Part shown: positions 7,938 to 16,729 of the stretch, in pieces
How the letters are laid out: each line of letters starts with the position of its first letter
How positions within the stretch are numbered: the first letter of the stretch is position 1
Assembly (NCBI GenBank): GCA_904501775.1
Contig: CAJGCJ010000014.1
Span: 1-26,260 of the forward strand
DNA from: an uncultured Bacteroidaceae bacterium
GTDB taxonomy: Bacteria; Bacteroidota; Bacteroidia; Bacteroidales; Bacteroidaceae
Direction: 5' to 3'
DNA: 26,260 bases
Position numbers and translations under genes: made by a program
The notes under the pieces: model-generated
Database searches by the model: none
Told to the model about the DNA's origin: nothing
The model's input: only the letters and a program-made list of their open reading frames with translations

Positions 7938-8437
7938 AGAGAAGATGTTTTATTTTCAATCGTTTTCAGAAGCAAAGATAATACATTTTCGGCAAATGAG
8001 CAAATATTAGCATCACGACCTTTATTTTCCAACTGCAAAAGTAGCGAGATGACCTCGCCTTTGAAGTTAACGGCTATCCACACCGTACCAACCGGCTTAG
8101 TGTCAGTTCCACCACCCGGGCCTGCAATACCCGACGTTGCCAGCGAACAGTCGCTGTTCATCAAACGACTGACACCCAACGCCATAGCCTCAACAGTTTC
8201 GCGACTGACCGCGCCTTTGGAAGAGAGAATTTTATCAGAAACGCCAAGCACATTATGCTTCACCTCGTTGGAGTATGAGACCACCCCTCCCAAAAAGATT
8301 TGCGAACTTCCGGGAACAGATGTTATTGCTGCAGCGACGACTCCTCCGGTACAGCTCTCGGCTGTAGCCAAAGTAAGCCCTTTGTCGGTCAAAATAGCAA
8401 CAATTCGGGTTGCAAGTTCTTTCAACAGGCTGCTCAT
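7934..8437 (-). CDS. pncC: CinA C-terminal domain nicotinamide-nucleotide amidase
   Basis: A 167-residue stand-alone CinA C-terminal domain. In E. coli this domain (PncC) deamidates nicotinamide mononucleotide to nicotinate mononucleotide in NAD recycling. The motif ATAESCTGG gives Ser28, and GGVVSYSNEVK gives Tyr55 and Lys60. That spacing matches the Ser-Tyr-Lys set reported for E. coli PncC. SGIAGPGGGT (about 105-114) is also typical. The N-terminal MoCF-like domain of full CinA is absent. The ATG at 8437 is one base after the tsaD stop, so translation is probably coupled. An in-frame extension upstream would lie inside tsaD and is rejected. Confidence 0.92.
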   Translation of the reverse strand: MSSLLKELATRIVAILTDKGLTLATAESCTGGVVAAAITSVPGSSQIFLGGVVSYSNEVKHNVLGVSDKILSSKGAVSRETVEAMALGVSRLMNSDCSLATSGIAGPGGGTDTKPVGTVWIAVNFKGEVISLLLQLENKGRDANICSFAENVLSLLLKTIENKTSSL

Positions 8438-8438
8438 A

Positions 8439-9473
8439 TTATATGGTTGTACGCGAGAATGCAGGCTGGTCCATCGCACAGAACTCCTTGTCGAGATACT
8501 TATAATATCCCACAATTCCTATCATTGCTGCATTGTCGGTTGTAAAGCCGAATTTAGGGATGAATATTTCCCAACCATAGCGTTTGGCATAGTCGTTAAA
8601 CGCCTGTCGCAGAGCCGTATTTGCAGAAACACCACCCGAGAGTGCTACACGTTTTATCTTCAGCTGCTTTGTTGCCTTATAGAGCTTATCCATAAGGATA
8701 TCGACAACAGTTGCCTCGAATGAAGCTGCTATATCCTCTTTATGTTTCTCGACATAATCGGCATCCTCGGCAACCAATTTACGCAGGGTGTAAAGGAACG
8801 AGGTCTTAAGACCGCTGAAGCTATAATCGAGCCCGGGAACATGCGGCTTGCTGAAGTTGTAGGCCTTGGGGTTACCTTGACGGGCCAACCTGTCTATGAT
8901 AGGACCACCGGGATAGCCCAAGCCCATCACTTTCGCACATTTATCCATAGCTTCGCCCGCCGCATCATCTATAGTCTGTCCTATGATTTCCATGTCGTTA
9001 TAGCTGTTCACCTTCACAATCTGCGAGTTACCTCCAGACACCATAAGACAGAGGAACGGGAATTGCGGGTCGCTATGCTCCACTCCATCCTCCTTGATGA
9101 AGTGTGCCATTATATGTCCCTGAAGATGGTTAACCTCAACCATAGGTATTCCCAACGATGCAGCCAAGCCCTTGGCAAACGACACACCGACAAGGAGCGA
9201 ACCCATAAGACCGGGGCCACGTGTAAAAGCAATTGCGCTGAGCTGCTCTTTTGTTACAGAGGCCCTTTTGAGCGCCGCATCAACTACCGGCACAATATTC
9301 AGTTCATGCGCACGCGAAGCCAATTCGGGTACAACTCCGCCATACTGTTCGTGTACAGCCTGACTCGCGGTCACATTCGACAACACCACATCACCGCGCA
9401 TTACTGCAGCCGATGTATCATCACACGACGACTCTATTGCCAATATATATGCATCTTCTTTTATCTCGTTCAT
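8439..9473 (-). CDS. tsaD: tRNA N6-adenosine threonylcarbamoyltransferase
   Basis: TsaD (Gcp/Kae1 family, 344 residues) transfers threonylcarbamoyl to A37 of ANN-decoding tRNAs together with TsaB and TsaE. Visible motifs: AIESSCDDTSAAV near the start, the metal-binding NHLQGH (H116, H120), LMVSGGNS, DYSFSGLKTSF, and a C-terminal ALSGGVSANTALR and FTTDNAAMIG with the metal-ligand aspartate. I chose ATG 9473 (MNEIKEDAYILAIESS). The open frame runs 59 residues further upstream, but these are not family-like and cross the divergent promoter region. It is followed directly by cinA/pncC. Confidence 0.97.
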   Translation of the reverse strand: MNEIKEDAYILAIESSCDDTSAAVMRGDVVLSNVTASQAVHEQYGGVVPELASRAHELNIVPVVDAALKRASVTKEQLSAIAFTRGPGLMGSLLVGVSFAKGLAASLGIPMVEVNHLQGHIMAHFIKEDGVEHSDPQFPFLCLMVSGGNSQIVKVNSYNDMEIIGQTIDDAAGEAMDKCAKVMGLGYPGGPIIDRLARQGNPKAYNFSKPHVPGLDYSFSGLKTSFLYTLRKLVAEDADYVEKHKEDIAASFEATVVDILMDKLYKATKQLKIKRVALSGGVSANTALRQAFNDYAKRYGWEIFIPKFGFTTDNAAMIGIVGYYKYLDKEFCAMDQPAFSRTTI

Positions 9474-9495
9474 AATATTCCCTAATTTACAAGTG

Positions 9496-9503
9496 CGAAG
9501 ATA
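9496..9503 (-). promoter_or_regulatory. -7 box of tsaD
   Basis: The minus strand reads TATCTTCG 22 bases before the tsaD ATG. It lies back to back with the plus-strand box at 9524-9531, making a compact divergent promoter region. Confidence 0.5.
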
Positions 9504-9523
9504 CAACATAATTTCTTTTTCAC

Positions 9524-9531
9524 TAACTTTG
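9524..9531 (+). promoter_or_regulatory. -7 box of the FemAB-like gene
   Basis: TAACTTTG matches TAnnTTTG exactly and ends 20 bases before the ATG at 9552. Transcription would begin very near the GTG at 9537, which argues for the 9552 start. Confidence 0.55.
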
Positions 9532-9551
9532 AAGCAGTGAAAAATGGTTTT

Positions 9552-10517
9552 ATGAGAGTCGAAATATATACAACAGGCAGTAACATACCGGAACTGATGG
9601 ACGGTGACCCGAGACATTCGGCGTGGATGTTCAGACTGATAGAGCAACACTCAAGCGCAACACCCTTCATGGTTGTAGCATTCGACAGAGACAAGGAGGC
9701 CGGCCATCTGCTCGCCATCAGGTTTCGCGACCTGAGAATTCTGCCACCGGGATATTATGTGTGGTACAGCATACATGGAGAGGGTGTAATTGCCGAGAAC
9801 CATAACAAGGAAGAGGTTTTCACAGCACTGCTCGACAAGCTATTCACCCTATTCGACATACACCACACATTCATAGAGGTGCGCAACCTGAAAGATGCGA
9901 AATTTGCTTATGGCAGGCTCAGCGACAGACTGTTTTTTCCACGACGCGACATCCGCATTTACCTGTCACTGCACAGCATCTCACCCGAGAAGCGAGTGAC
10001 ACGCAGCTACAAGACACTTATCAGGAAAGCGGAAAAACGGGGTGTCACATACGGAAGAGCCCAAAACGAGAGCGAGACAATTGAAGCGCTGCACATACTA
10101 AGACGCCATTATATTAACAAGGTAAGAAGACATCTGCCGCCCATCGGGCTTCTTCATGCCCTTGTCGTCAACAACAAAAACAGTGCAGCCCTGTTTGTCG
10201 TAAGATATAAAGGGAAAATCATAGGCTGCAGCATATGCCTGTATGACAAGGAGAGGGCATACATGGCATATAGTTGCGGTTTAAGGGTAAGTTACAGAAA
10301 CGAATACCCCGGAATAATCGCAGTGTGGGCAGCCATAAAGGATGCTCACCAACAGGGATATAGCCATTTCGAATTCCTTGAGGCAAAAAACGCGAAAGCA
10401 GGAAGCGGATACCTTAATTTCATACTAAACTTCGGTGGCAAACAGACCGGAGTGCTCAGGTGGTACCATTTCAAATGGAGATGGATAAACAAAATAATGA
10501 GGTCGATATACGTTTAA
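9552..10517 (+). CDS. FemAB/GNAT-like aminoacyl- or acyltransferase
   Basis: A 321-residue soluble protein without signal peptide or membrane helix. Its layout resembles FemAB-type proteins with two GNAT folds: an N-terminal half (about 1-140) with HSAWMFRLIEQHS and PPGYYVWYSIHGEGV, and a C-terminal half with RSYKTLIRKAEKRGV, AALFVVRYKGKIIGCSICLYD and AYMAYSCGL. The stretch AVWAAIKDAHQQGYSHFEFLEA also fits. FemAB members use aminoacyl-tRNA to add residues to peptidoglycan precursors, but Gram-negative Bacteroidota normally lack interpeptide bridges, so the acceptor is unknown. ATG 9552 is preferred over GTG 9537 because of the promoter position. A TonB receptor gene follows after 38 bases and may be co-transcribed. 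The family is inferred from pattern, not alignment. Confidence 0.65.
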   Translation: MRVEIYTTGSNIPELMDGDPRHSAWMFRLIEQHSSATPFMVVAFDRDKEAGHLLAIRFRDLRILPPGYYVWYSIHGEGVIAENHNKEEVFTALLDKLFTLFDIHHTFIEVRNLKDAKFAYGRLSDRLFFPRRDIRIYLSLHSISPEKRVTRSYKTLIRKAEKRGVTYGRAQNESETIEALHILRRHYINKVRRHLPPIGLLHALVVNNKNSAALFVVRYKGKIIGCSICLYDKERAYMAYSCGLRVSYRNEYPGIIAVWAAIKDAHQQGYSHFEFLEAKNAKAGSGYLNFILNFGGKQTGVLRWYHFKWRWINKIMRSIYV

Positions 10518-10555
10518 GCAAAATTTTACGTTAAGATATAGTAACGCGCATACAG

Positions 10556-12943
10556 ATGAACCGACTCATAACATATTTGACAGCAATTGTACTATTGTCT
10601 GCATCGGCAATGGCACAAAAAGTAACAATAAAGGGAAAAGTAACCGACAACAACAATAATGCCATAGAGATAGCAAACGTCAAGGTCGAAGGAAAAGCCA
10701 TAGGCACTGTGACAGACCTCAAAGGCAATTACTCGCTTACATGCGAGAGCAGCGACACACTCACATTGGTATACTCCATGATAGGGTACCAGACCCGTAA
10801 AAGAAGCCTTTATAACCCGAAGGACACTGTTGTAATTGATGTCAAGCTGCCACAATCGGATTACACACTCGACGGTGTGGAGATTGTTGACCAGCAGCGT
10901 CAGATGGGAAGCATCAAGCAGATTGAAGTTCCCGAACAGATGCGTCTGCTGCCTGACGCTTCGGGCAACGGGGTGGAATCAATCATCACAGCACAGGCCG
11001 GTGTAAGCTCACACAGCGAATTAAGCTCGCAATACAACGTGCGTGGAGGTAATTTCGACGAGAACAGCGTATATGTCAATGGTATTGAGATTTACCGTCC
11101 CCTTCTGATAAGAGCCGGACAGCAAGAGGGACTGAGCTTTCTTAACCCCGACATGGTGGGAGCAATATCATTCTCTACCGGCGGATACGAGGCCAAGTAT
11201 GGCGACAAAATGTCGTCGGTGCTTGATATAACCTATCGCAAGCCAAAGTCTTTCGAGGGCACCGTATCGGCAAGCCTTTTGGGAGGCAACATATACATAG
11301 GCACAGGAAATGACAAGTTCAGTTTCTCGAACTCGATACGCTACAAAACAAGCAAATACCTTTTGGGAACACTTGACACAAAAGGCGAGTACGAGCCCGA
11401 GTTCATTGATTATCAGACATACGCAGAATGGCGTCCCACACAAAAATTGAGCATAGGATTTATAGGAAACATCTCAAGGAACGACTATAGGTTCACACCT
11501 ACCGACCGCAACACCACATTCGGCACAATGGAACAGGCCAAAGAGTTCAAGGTATATTTCGGAGGATGGGAAAAGGATATGTTCAACACCCTATTCGGCT
11601 CATTGTCTGTAAACTACACCTTCAACGAATACAACAAGGTTTCGCTGCAGGGCTCGGCATTCAGCACCGAAGAGGAAGAGACCTATGACATAATTGGCGA
11701 GTATTGGATTGATGACATAAACGCCGAGGAGAACATGAGCGTAGGACGTTACATGGAACATGCGCGAAACTACCTTGACGCCGATGTCAAGTCGCTACAG
11801 CTCAGCGGAGTACACTTTATAGGTTCGCACGATGTGAGATGGGGTGTAGAATGGAAGAACGAAAACATCAGGGACAATCAGCGTGAGTGGGAGATGCGCG
11901 ACTCGGCCGGATACAACATACCTCACACCGGAAATTCGCTACAACCCATATACAGTCTGCGTTCAAACACCGCAATCGACTGCAACCACATCAAGGCATA
12001 CATACAGGACACTTACAAGTTCAACAGCAGCATTGGTGTAGTGTCGCTTAATGCAGGAGTGCGACTGTCGCACTGGGACTGGAACAACGAACTGCTCATA
12101 TCGCCAAGAGTGTCGGTGGGTGTCATACCAAAGTTCAACAAAAATATGACACTGAGAGCGGCATCGGGCGTATATTATCAGGTTCCTTTCTTCAAAGAGT
12201 TGCGCGACACGGCTAAGGTTGACGGCATAAGCACCGTTGTACTCAACAAAGATATAAAGTCGCAACGCTCAATACATTTTGTACTTGGATGCGACTATCA
12301 GTTCAAGATGTTCGACAGGCCGTTCAAATTCACTGCCGAGGCTTATTACAAGAAACTCGACAATATAATTCCATACAATGTAGACAACGTGAGAATTGTC
12401 TATTATGGAGAGAACTGTGCGCACGGCTACACAGCAGGTATCGACTTCAAGCTATTCGGAGAGTTCGTACCCGGTACCGACTCATGGATGACATTCTCTA
12501 TAATGGATACAAAAGAGAAAATCAATGGAGGCGACTGGATACCACGACCTACCGACCAACGTTTCAACGCATCGCTCTACTTTACCGATTTCTTCCCGGG
12601 AACAGACAGATGGAAGATGAGCCTGCGAGGAGTGTATGCCGATGGTCTTCCGTTCGGTCCGCCACATACAGGACGCGAAAAACACACATTCAGGGCACCG
12701 GCATACAAGCGTGTGGATATCGGCATGTCCTATCGTATGCTGGACAACACCGACGGCATATACCGCACCGGATTATACAGATACATAAAAAACATATGGT
12801 TAGGAGTAGACGCCTTCAACCTGTTGGGCATAAACAATGTTAATTCCTACTATTGGGTAACCGACATTTACAACAACAACTATGCTGTACCCAATTACCT
12901 GACAGGCCGACAATTGAATGCAAGAATCCTGATAGAATTATAA
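10556..12943 (+). CDS. TonB-dependent receptor with CarboxypepD_reg-like N-domain
   Basis: An outer-membrane TonB-dependent transporter of 795 residues. The signal peptide is 1-20 (cleavage AMA-QK). A CarboxypepD_reg-like beta-sandwich follows (about 22-105: VTIKGKVTDNNNNAIEIANVKV, GTVTDLKGNYSL, YSMIGYQTRKRSL). The plug domain is at about 120-225 (QYNVRGGNFDENSVYVNGIEIYRP, ISFSTGGYEAKYGDKMSSVLDITYR). The rest is beta-barrel with alternating aromatic strands. At under 800 residues and without a SusD partner nearby, it is not a SusC-type glycan importer. The substrate is unknown; small chelates or peptides are possible. A bidirectional terminator follows. Confidence 0.9.
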   Translation: MNRLITYLTAIVLLSASAMAQKVTIKGKVTDNNNNAIEIANVKVEGKAIGTVTDLKGNYSLTCESSDTLTLVYSMIGYQTRKRSLYNPKDTVVIDVKLPQSDYTLDGVEIVDQQRQMGSIKQIEVPEQMRLLPDASGNGVESIITAQAGVSSHSELSSQYNVRGGNFDENSVYVNGIEIYRPLLIRAGQQEGLSFLNPDMVGAISFSTGGYEAKYGDKMSSVLDITYRKPKSFEGTVSASLLGGNIYIGTGNDKFSFSNSIRYKTSKYLLGTLDTKGEYEPEFIDYQTYAEWRPTQKLSIGFIGNISRNDYRFTPTDRNTTFGTMEQAKEFKVYFGGWEKDMFNTLFGSLSVNYTFNEYNKVSLQGSAFSTEEEETYDIIGEYWIDDINAEENMSVGRYMEHARNYLDADVKSLQLSGVHFIGSHDVRWGVEWKNENIRDNQREWEMRDSAGYNIPHTGNSLQPIYSLRSNTAIDCNHIKAYIQDTYKFNSSIGVVSLNAGVRLSHWDWNNELLISPRVSVGVIPKFNKNMTLRAASGVYYQVPFFKELRDTAKVDGISTVVLNKDIKSQRSIHFVLGCDYQFKMFDRPFKFTAEAYYKKLDNIIPYNVDNVRIVYYGENCAHGYTAGIDFKLFGEFVPGTDSWMTFSIMDTKEKINGGDWIPRPTDQRFNASLYFTDFFPGTDRWKMSLRGVYADGLPFGPPHTGREKHTFRAPAYKRVDIGMSYRMLDNTDGIYRTGLYRYIKNIWLGVDAFNLLGINNVNSYYWVTDIYNNNYAVPNYLTGRQLNARILIEL

Positions 12944-12949
12944 AAAGAA

Positions 12950-12983
12950 TCAAGGCGTCACTCTTATTGAAGTGACGCCTTGA
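12950..12983. terminator. Bidirectional terminator between TonB receptor and FKBP genes
   Basis: Perfect 13-bp arms (12950-12962 and 12971-12983) enclose an 8-base loop. An A-run precedes it and GTCTTTTTATTT follows, so it can terminate both convergent transcripts. Confidence 0.9.
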
Positions 12984-13007
12984 GTCTTTTTATTTCATTT
13001 TCGTATA

Positions 13008-14087
13008 TTACTCAGCTGCCTTAGTCTTTGAAGGTACATCGATAAGATCTACAACAAAGTAAAGAGCCTCATTAGGACCGATATTCTGCCCTGCACCTCT
13101 GCTGCCATAAGCAAGATCAGAAGGAATCCAAAGCTCAATCTTGCCACCTTTACCTACAAGCTGAAGACCCTCGGTCCAACCCTTGATAACACCCTTGAGG
13201 GGGAATTCGATAGGCTCGTCAGCTTCGGGACCTCTGCCATACTTCTTCATCATCTCCTGACGCTCCTTAGGCATATCCTCAAAACGTGATGCATCAAATA
13301 CAACACCCTTGCGTGTCTCACCCTTGTAGTGTACCTTTACAACATCATCTGCTGTAGGTTTGAGATTCACGTCACCTGCGTCAATAATCTTATAAAGGAG
13401 ACCACTCTCGGTCTTTATTACACCGCTCTTTTTCTCAATCTTAGAAAGCCACTCCTCTGAAGCCGCCTTGTTCTCGGCAGGAATTCTAACGGTCATATAG
13501 TTCATGATGTAAGCATTAGCCTCGTCGAATGTCATTCTGGCATTCTCGGTATCAAACTCATCAAGACCATTGAAGAACCACAACAAGTGAATAACGAAAG
13601 GATTCTCACCCAATCTGTAACCCATGTCAAAACCGAATGTCTTTGAAATAAGTGAACGCTCTTCCTCAGTTGTGAACATTGTTTCTACATTAAATTCAGG
13701 CTCAATCAACTTTACAGTACCTGTTGTATCAGCCTTCGCACGTTCATAGGCACGCAAAGCCTGAACACGACGGCCATACTGGTTGCGGAAGAAATCGCCC
13801 AAGATTGAGTCTGCAACAACACGTGTAATCACTGACTTGCCATACTTGAATGACTCGCCACCGAGAGCCGATATTCTGGCACCCTCTTTAAGCTCATCGA
13901 AATTGAGTTTCATACCACCCATGTCGCCTTTGATACCACTTGCGACAGAGACACCTACTGCATAAGAGAGACTGTCAAACTTTGCAGAATCGCCCTTGAT
14001 AATATTACCATTTCCCTTGCCACCTCCACAAGAGATTACCATTGCAGCAATAAGAGAAAATGCTGCTGTCAAGATTGTTTTTCTCAT
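13008..14087 (-). CDS. FKBP-type peptidyl-prolyl isomerase lipoprotein
   Basis: A 359-residue exported prolyl isomerase. The N-terminus MRKTILTAAFSLIAAMVISCGGG is a lipoprotein signal with Cys20. An FKBP N-terminal dimerisation-like domain (about 40-240; SLSYAVGVSVASGIKGDMGG) precedes the FKBP catalytic domain in the last ~110 residues (VVKVHYKGETRKGVVFDAS, FPLKGVIKGWTEGLQLVGKGG, LWIPSDLAYGSRG, ALYFVVDLIDV). It presumably helps fold envelope proteins at the periplasmic face of a membrane. The start at 14087 gives a proper signal peptide; the longer frame from 14120 only adds charged residues (MQKMKFKNIKI). The gene is convergent with the TonB receptor gene. Confidence 0.93.
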   Translation of the reverse strand: MRKTILTAAFSLIAAMVISCGGGKGNGNIIKGDSAKFDSLSYAVGVSVASGIKGDMGGMKLNFDELKEGARISALGGESFKYGKSVITRVVADSILGDFFRNQYGRRVQALRAYERAKADTTGTVKLIEPEFNVETMFTTEEERSLISKTFGFDMGYRLGENPFVIHLLWFFNGLDEFDTENARMTFDEANAYIMNYMTVRIPAENKAASEEWLSKIEKKSGVIKTESGLLYKIIDAGDVNLKPTADDVVKVHYKGETRKGVVFDASRFEDMPKERQEMMKKYGRGPEADEPIEFPLKGVIKGWTEGLQLVGKGGKIELWIPSDLAYGSRGAGQNIGPNEALYFVVDLIDVPSKTKAAE

Positions 14088-14253
14088 AATTTTTATATTT
14101 TTAAACTTCATTTTTTGCAAAAACAGCCGTAAAGGTAGTTATTTTTCTCGAATAGCATTTACTATCCCGACAAAATCAACGATATTTTAATAAACTTAAC
14201 ATAAAATAGTTATATCGCGCCACACCGCATTAAAATCTTAATTAAAAATGATA

Positions 14254-14261
14254 TAACTTTG
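14254..14261 (+). promoter_or_regulatory. -7 box of the sensor kinase operon
   Basis: TAACTTTG, a perfect TAnnTTTG match, ends 29 bases before the ATG at 14291. No good -33 box is seen. It suggests that the kinase and regulator genes themselves use the ordinary Bacteroidota sigma factor. Confidence 0.55.
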
Positions 14262-14290
14262 CCCTAAGAGTACACCCACAATAACAATAG

Positions 14291-16729
14291 ATGAAAAATT
14301 TCTCTACACGATACAAAGTCGCAATAGGATATACCCTGCTTTCGTTGCTGCTTATTACAATGGTTGCATATATAAACAGCGAGATGAAACAGCTAACAGC
14401 AAGTGACAGCTACAACCACCAACTGAACATACAGCGACGCGCTGTAAACGAAATAATCAGCAGGCTGAACAACACTGAAATAATAGGACTGGCCGTTGCA
14501 GCAGGCGACTTGAAAGCATACAAAGCATACGAAAAGGCTATAGAACACAGCTACGATGCCATTGACTCTTTACGACTGCTGTTGCCCGACACACTACAGC
14601 AGCTGCGTCTCGACACTGTGGCTATGCTTATGGATCAGAAGAAGCGCAACATGTACAATCTGCTTTCCACTATAAGCAATGACGACGCAGATGAAATTTT
14701 CAAGAAACAATTGCTCTCCATTATAACACAGCAGGACTCATTATTGGAAAGCAGCGCACAACGCAAGATTGTCAGGTACACCAGTTCACACACCAAGCCT
14801 ACAAAATCGAAGAACTTTTTCAAACGCCTCGGAGAGGTTTTTTCCCCATCCAAAGAGGATGTCACCGTAGTAAAGGACACCATATACGAAATATATACCG
14901 ACACCGCAGCAAGCAGCAACGCAATATTGGAGAGTTTTCTTCAGGATGCCGAGGCGCAGGCAACCGACAATCATCTGCAGAGACAAAAAAAACTGAACAA
15001 GGAGATACAGCTACTGCGTATCGGAAGCCTGCAACTGAGCAACAAGGTACAACAACTGCTGAACACAATAGAGAACGAATCGGGAAGAAGGATGTGGCAG
15101 GAACAGAAACTGCGCGAAGAGATAAGGAAAAAATCGGCAAAGACCATCGGAGGAATAGCACTGCTCGCTGTCACCTCAGCTGCCATTTTCCTGTTTTTTA
15201 TCTGGCGGGATATCACACGCAGCAACCACTATCGTAAAGAGTTGGAAAAAGCACGGAAACACGCCGAGGAACTGCTCAAGATACGCGAACAGTTAATGCT
15301 TACAATAACACACGACATTAAAGCACCGTTAAGTTCCATTTTGGGATACAGTGAACTGCTCGGCAACATAGTAGAGAACGAGAGAGAGCAATTCTACTTG
15401 AGCAATATGCAGGAGTCGGCAAAACATCTGCAGCAATTGGTGACATCATTGCTCGATTTCTATCGTCTTGATGCCGACAAGGCCGAAGCGCAGAACATCA
15501 CATTCAACGCAAAAGAGCTTTTCGACAAGATTGCATCAGCCTATACCCTATCGGCAAAGGGGAAGAACACAAAATTCATATACCTGTGCGACAACAATCT
15601 GAACTGCAATTTCACAGGTGACCCGTTACGCATACGACAGATAACAGAAAACCTGCTGAGCAATGCCTTCAAATTCACCAAGGAGGGGGAAATTATACTT
15701 ACAGCCGGGATAGACGACAACAAGCTGCGCATAAGAGTCAGCGACACAGGATGTGGCATAACAGAAGAGGATAAAGAGAAAATATTCAAGGAGTTCACAC
15801 GACTGAAGAATGCACAGGGAGAGGAGGGATTCGGCCTTGGACTTGCCATAACCCACAAATTAGTGACCCTACTGAAGGGCAACATACAGATAGAAAGCAA
15901 GGTGGGCGAAGGCTCTACGTTTAATGTAGAGATACCTGTCACACCCGGGCAGCAGACCGTCGCCATGAGCGAATATGAACCGGAAGCAAAGATAAGGGTA
16001 TTGCTCATAGACGATGATTCGCTGCAAATACAGATGACGGAAGCATTCTTGCAATCGCCCCGGATATCGGTAACAGCATGCACACAGCCCGATAAAGTTT
16101 TCGACATTATAAAAGATGAGATATTCGACATTATATTCACCGACATCCAGATGCCCGGTATGAACGGCATAGAAATTATAACAGAACTTCACAGGAGACC
16201 CTGCATAAAAGAGACTCCGATTGTTGCACTAACTGCACGCGACGACATCGACAACGACACCTTGACGGGATATGGTTTCAGCGGATATCTGCAGAAACCA
16301 TTTACACGCAGCGCCATATTAAAGTGCATCGAGACGGCCACAAATAACAAGAAATATGATTTTTCCCGGTTTATGGAGTTTTCGTTGGACGACAGGGATG
16401 CATCGTACAATATTATGTGTACTTTTACAGAGGAGACATTGAAGAAACGCATGCTGCTGAGCAAAGCTGTCGAAGAGGGCGACTTGTCGGGCATCTCAAA
16501 TATAGCGCACCAGCTACTTCCAATTTTCAAGATGGTAAATGCACATAAAGGATTAGAGGAGCTCGAGTGGCTCGACAAACAACGAAACAGCAGTGACAAC
16601 ACAACTGAAATAGGCGAAAAGGCCGCTTTAGTTATTGGCGAAACAGACAACATCATAGCCGAAGCTAAAGAATCGATTAAACAAAGGGGAACACATTATG
16701 AAAAAGAAGATACTTATAGTAGAGGATGA
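14291..16729 (+). CDS. Hybrid sensor histidine kinase (HisKA-HATPase-REC-Hpt)
   Basis: An 812-residue inner-membrane sensor kinase. Membrane helices lie at about 10-27 and 286-304. The ~260-residue segment between them is predicted periplasmic and matches no domain I recognise; its end (about 220-280) looks like a coiled coil. Then: HisKA with TITHDIKAP (phospho-His341); HATPase with NLLSNAFKF, VSDTGCGI and GFGLGLAI; a receiver with IDDD (573-576), phospho-Asp618 in FTDIQMPG and Lys669; and a C-terminal helical domain with SNIAHQLLPIFKM, where His740 is the likely Hpt phospho-histidine. This arrangement supports His-Asp-His relay to the Asp of the next gene. The gene overlaps the regulator gene by 32 bases in a different frame. 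The stimulus is unknown. Confidence 0.92.
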   Translation: MKNFSTRYKVAIGYTLLSLLLITMVAYINSEMKQLTASDSYNHQLNIQRRAVNEIISRLNNTEIIGLAVAAGDLKAYKAYEKAIEHSYDAIDSLRLLLPDTLQQLRLDTVAMLMDQKKRNMYNLLSTISNDDADEIFKKQLLSIITQQDSLLESSAQRKIVRYTSSHTKPTKSKNFFKRLGEVFSPSKEDVTVVKDTIYEIYTDTAASSNAILESFLQDAEAQATDNHLQRQKKLNKEIQLLRIGSLQLSNKVQQLLNTIENESGRRMWQEQKLREEIRKKSAKTIGGIALLAVTSAAIFLFFIWRDITRSNHYRKELEKARKHAEELLKIREQLMLTITHDIKAPLSSILGYSELLGNIVENEREQFYLSNMQESAKHLQQLVTSLLDFYRLDADKAEAQNITFNAKELFDKIASAYTLSAKGKNTKFIYLCDNNLNCNFTGDPLRIRQITENLLSNAFKFTKEGEIILTAGIDDNKLRIRVSDTGCGITEEDKEKIFKEFTRLKNAQGEEGFGLGLAITHKLVTLLKGNIQIESKVGEGSTFNVEIPVTPGQQTVAMSEYEPEAKIRVLLIDDDSLQIQMTEAFLQSPRISVTACTQPDKVFDIIKDEIFDIIFTDIQMPGMNGIEIITELHRRPCIKETPIVALTARDDIDNDTLTGYGFSGYLQKPFTRSAILKCIETATNNKKYDFSRFMEFSLDDRDASYNIMCTFTEETLKKRMLLSKAVEEGDLSGISNIAHQLLPIFKMVNAHKGLEELEWLDKQRNSSDNTTEIGEKAALVIGETDNIIAEAKESIKQRGTHYEKEDTYSRG

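Noticed and set aside
15541..16170. Long antisense open frame (209 codons) within the kinase gene, and similar antisense frames at 16189-16656 and 18235-18960
   Set aside because: They are Ser/Leu/Phe-rich mirror frames of strong coding regions with clear domains on the plus strand, and they have no motif or promoter of their own.
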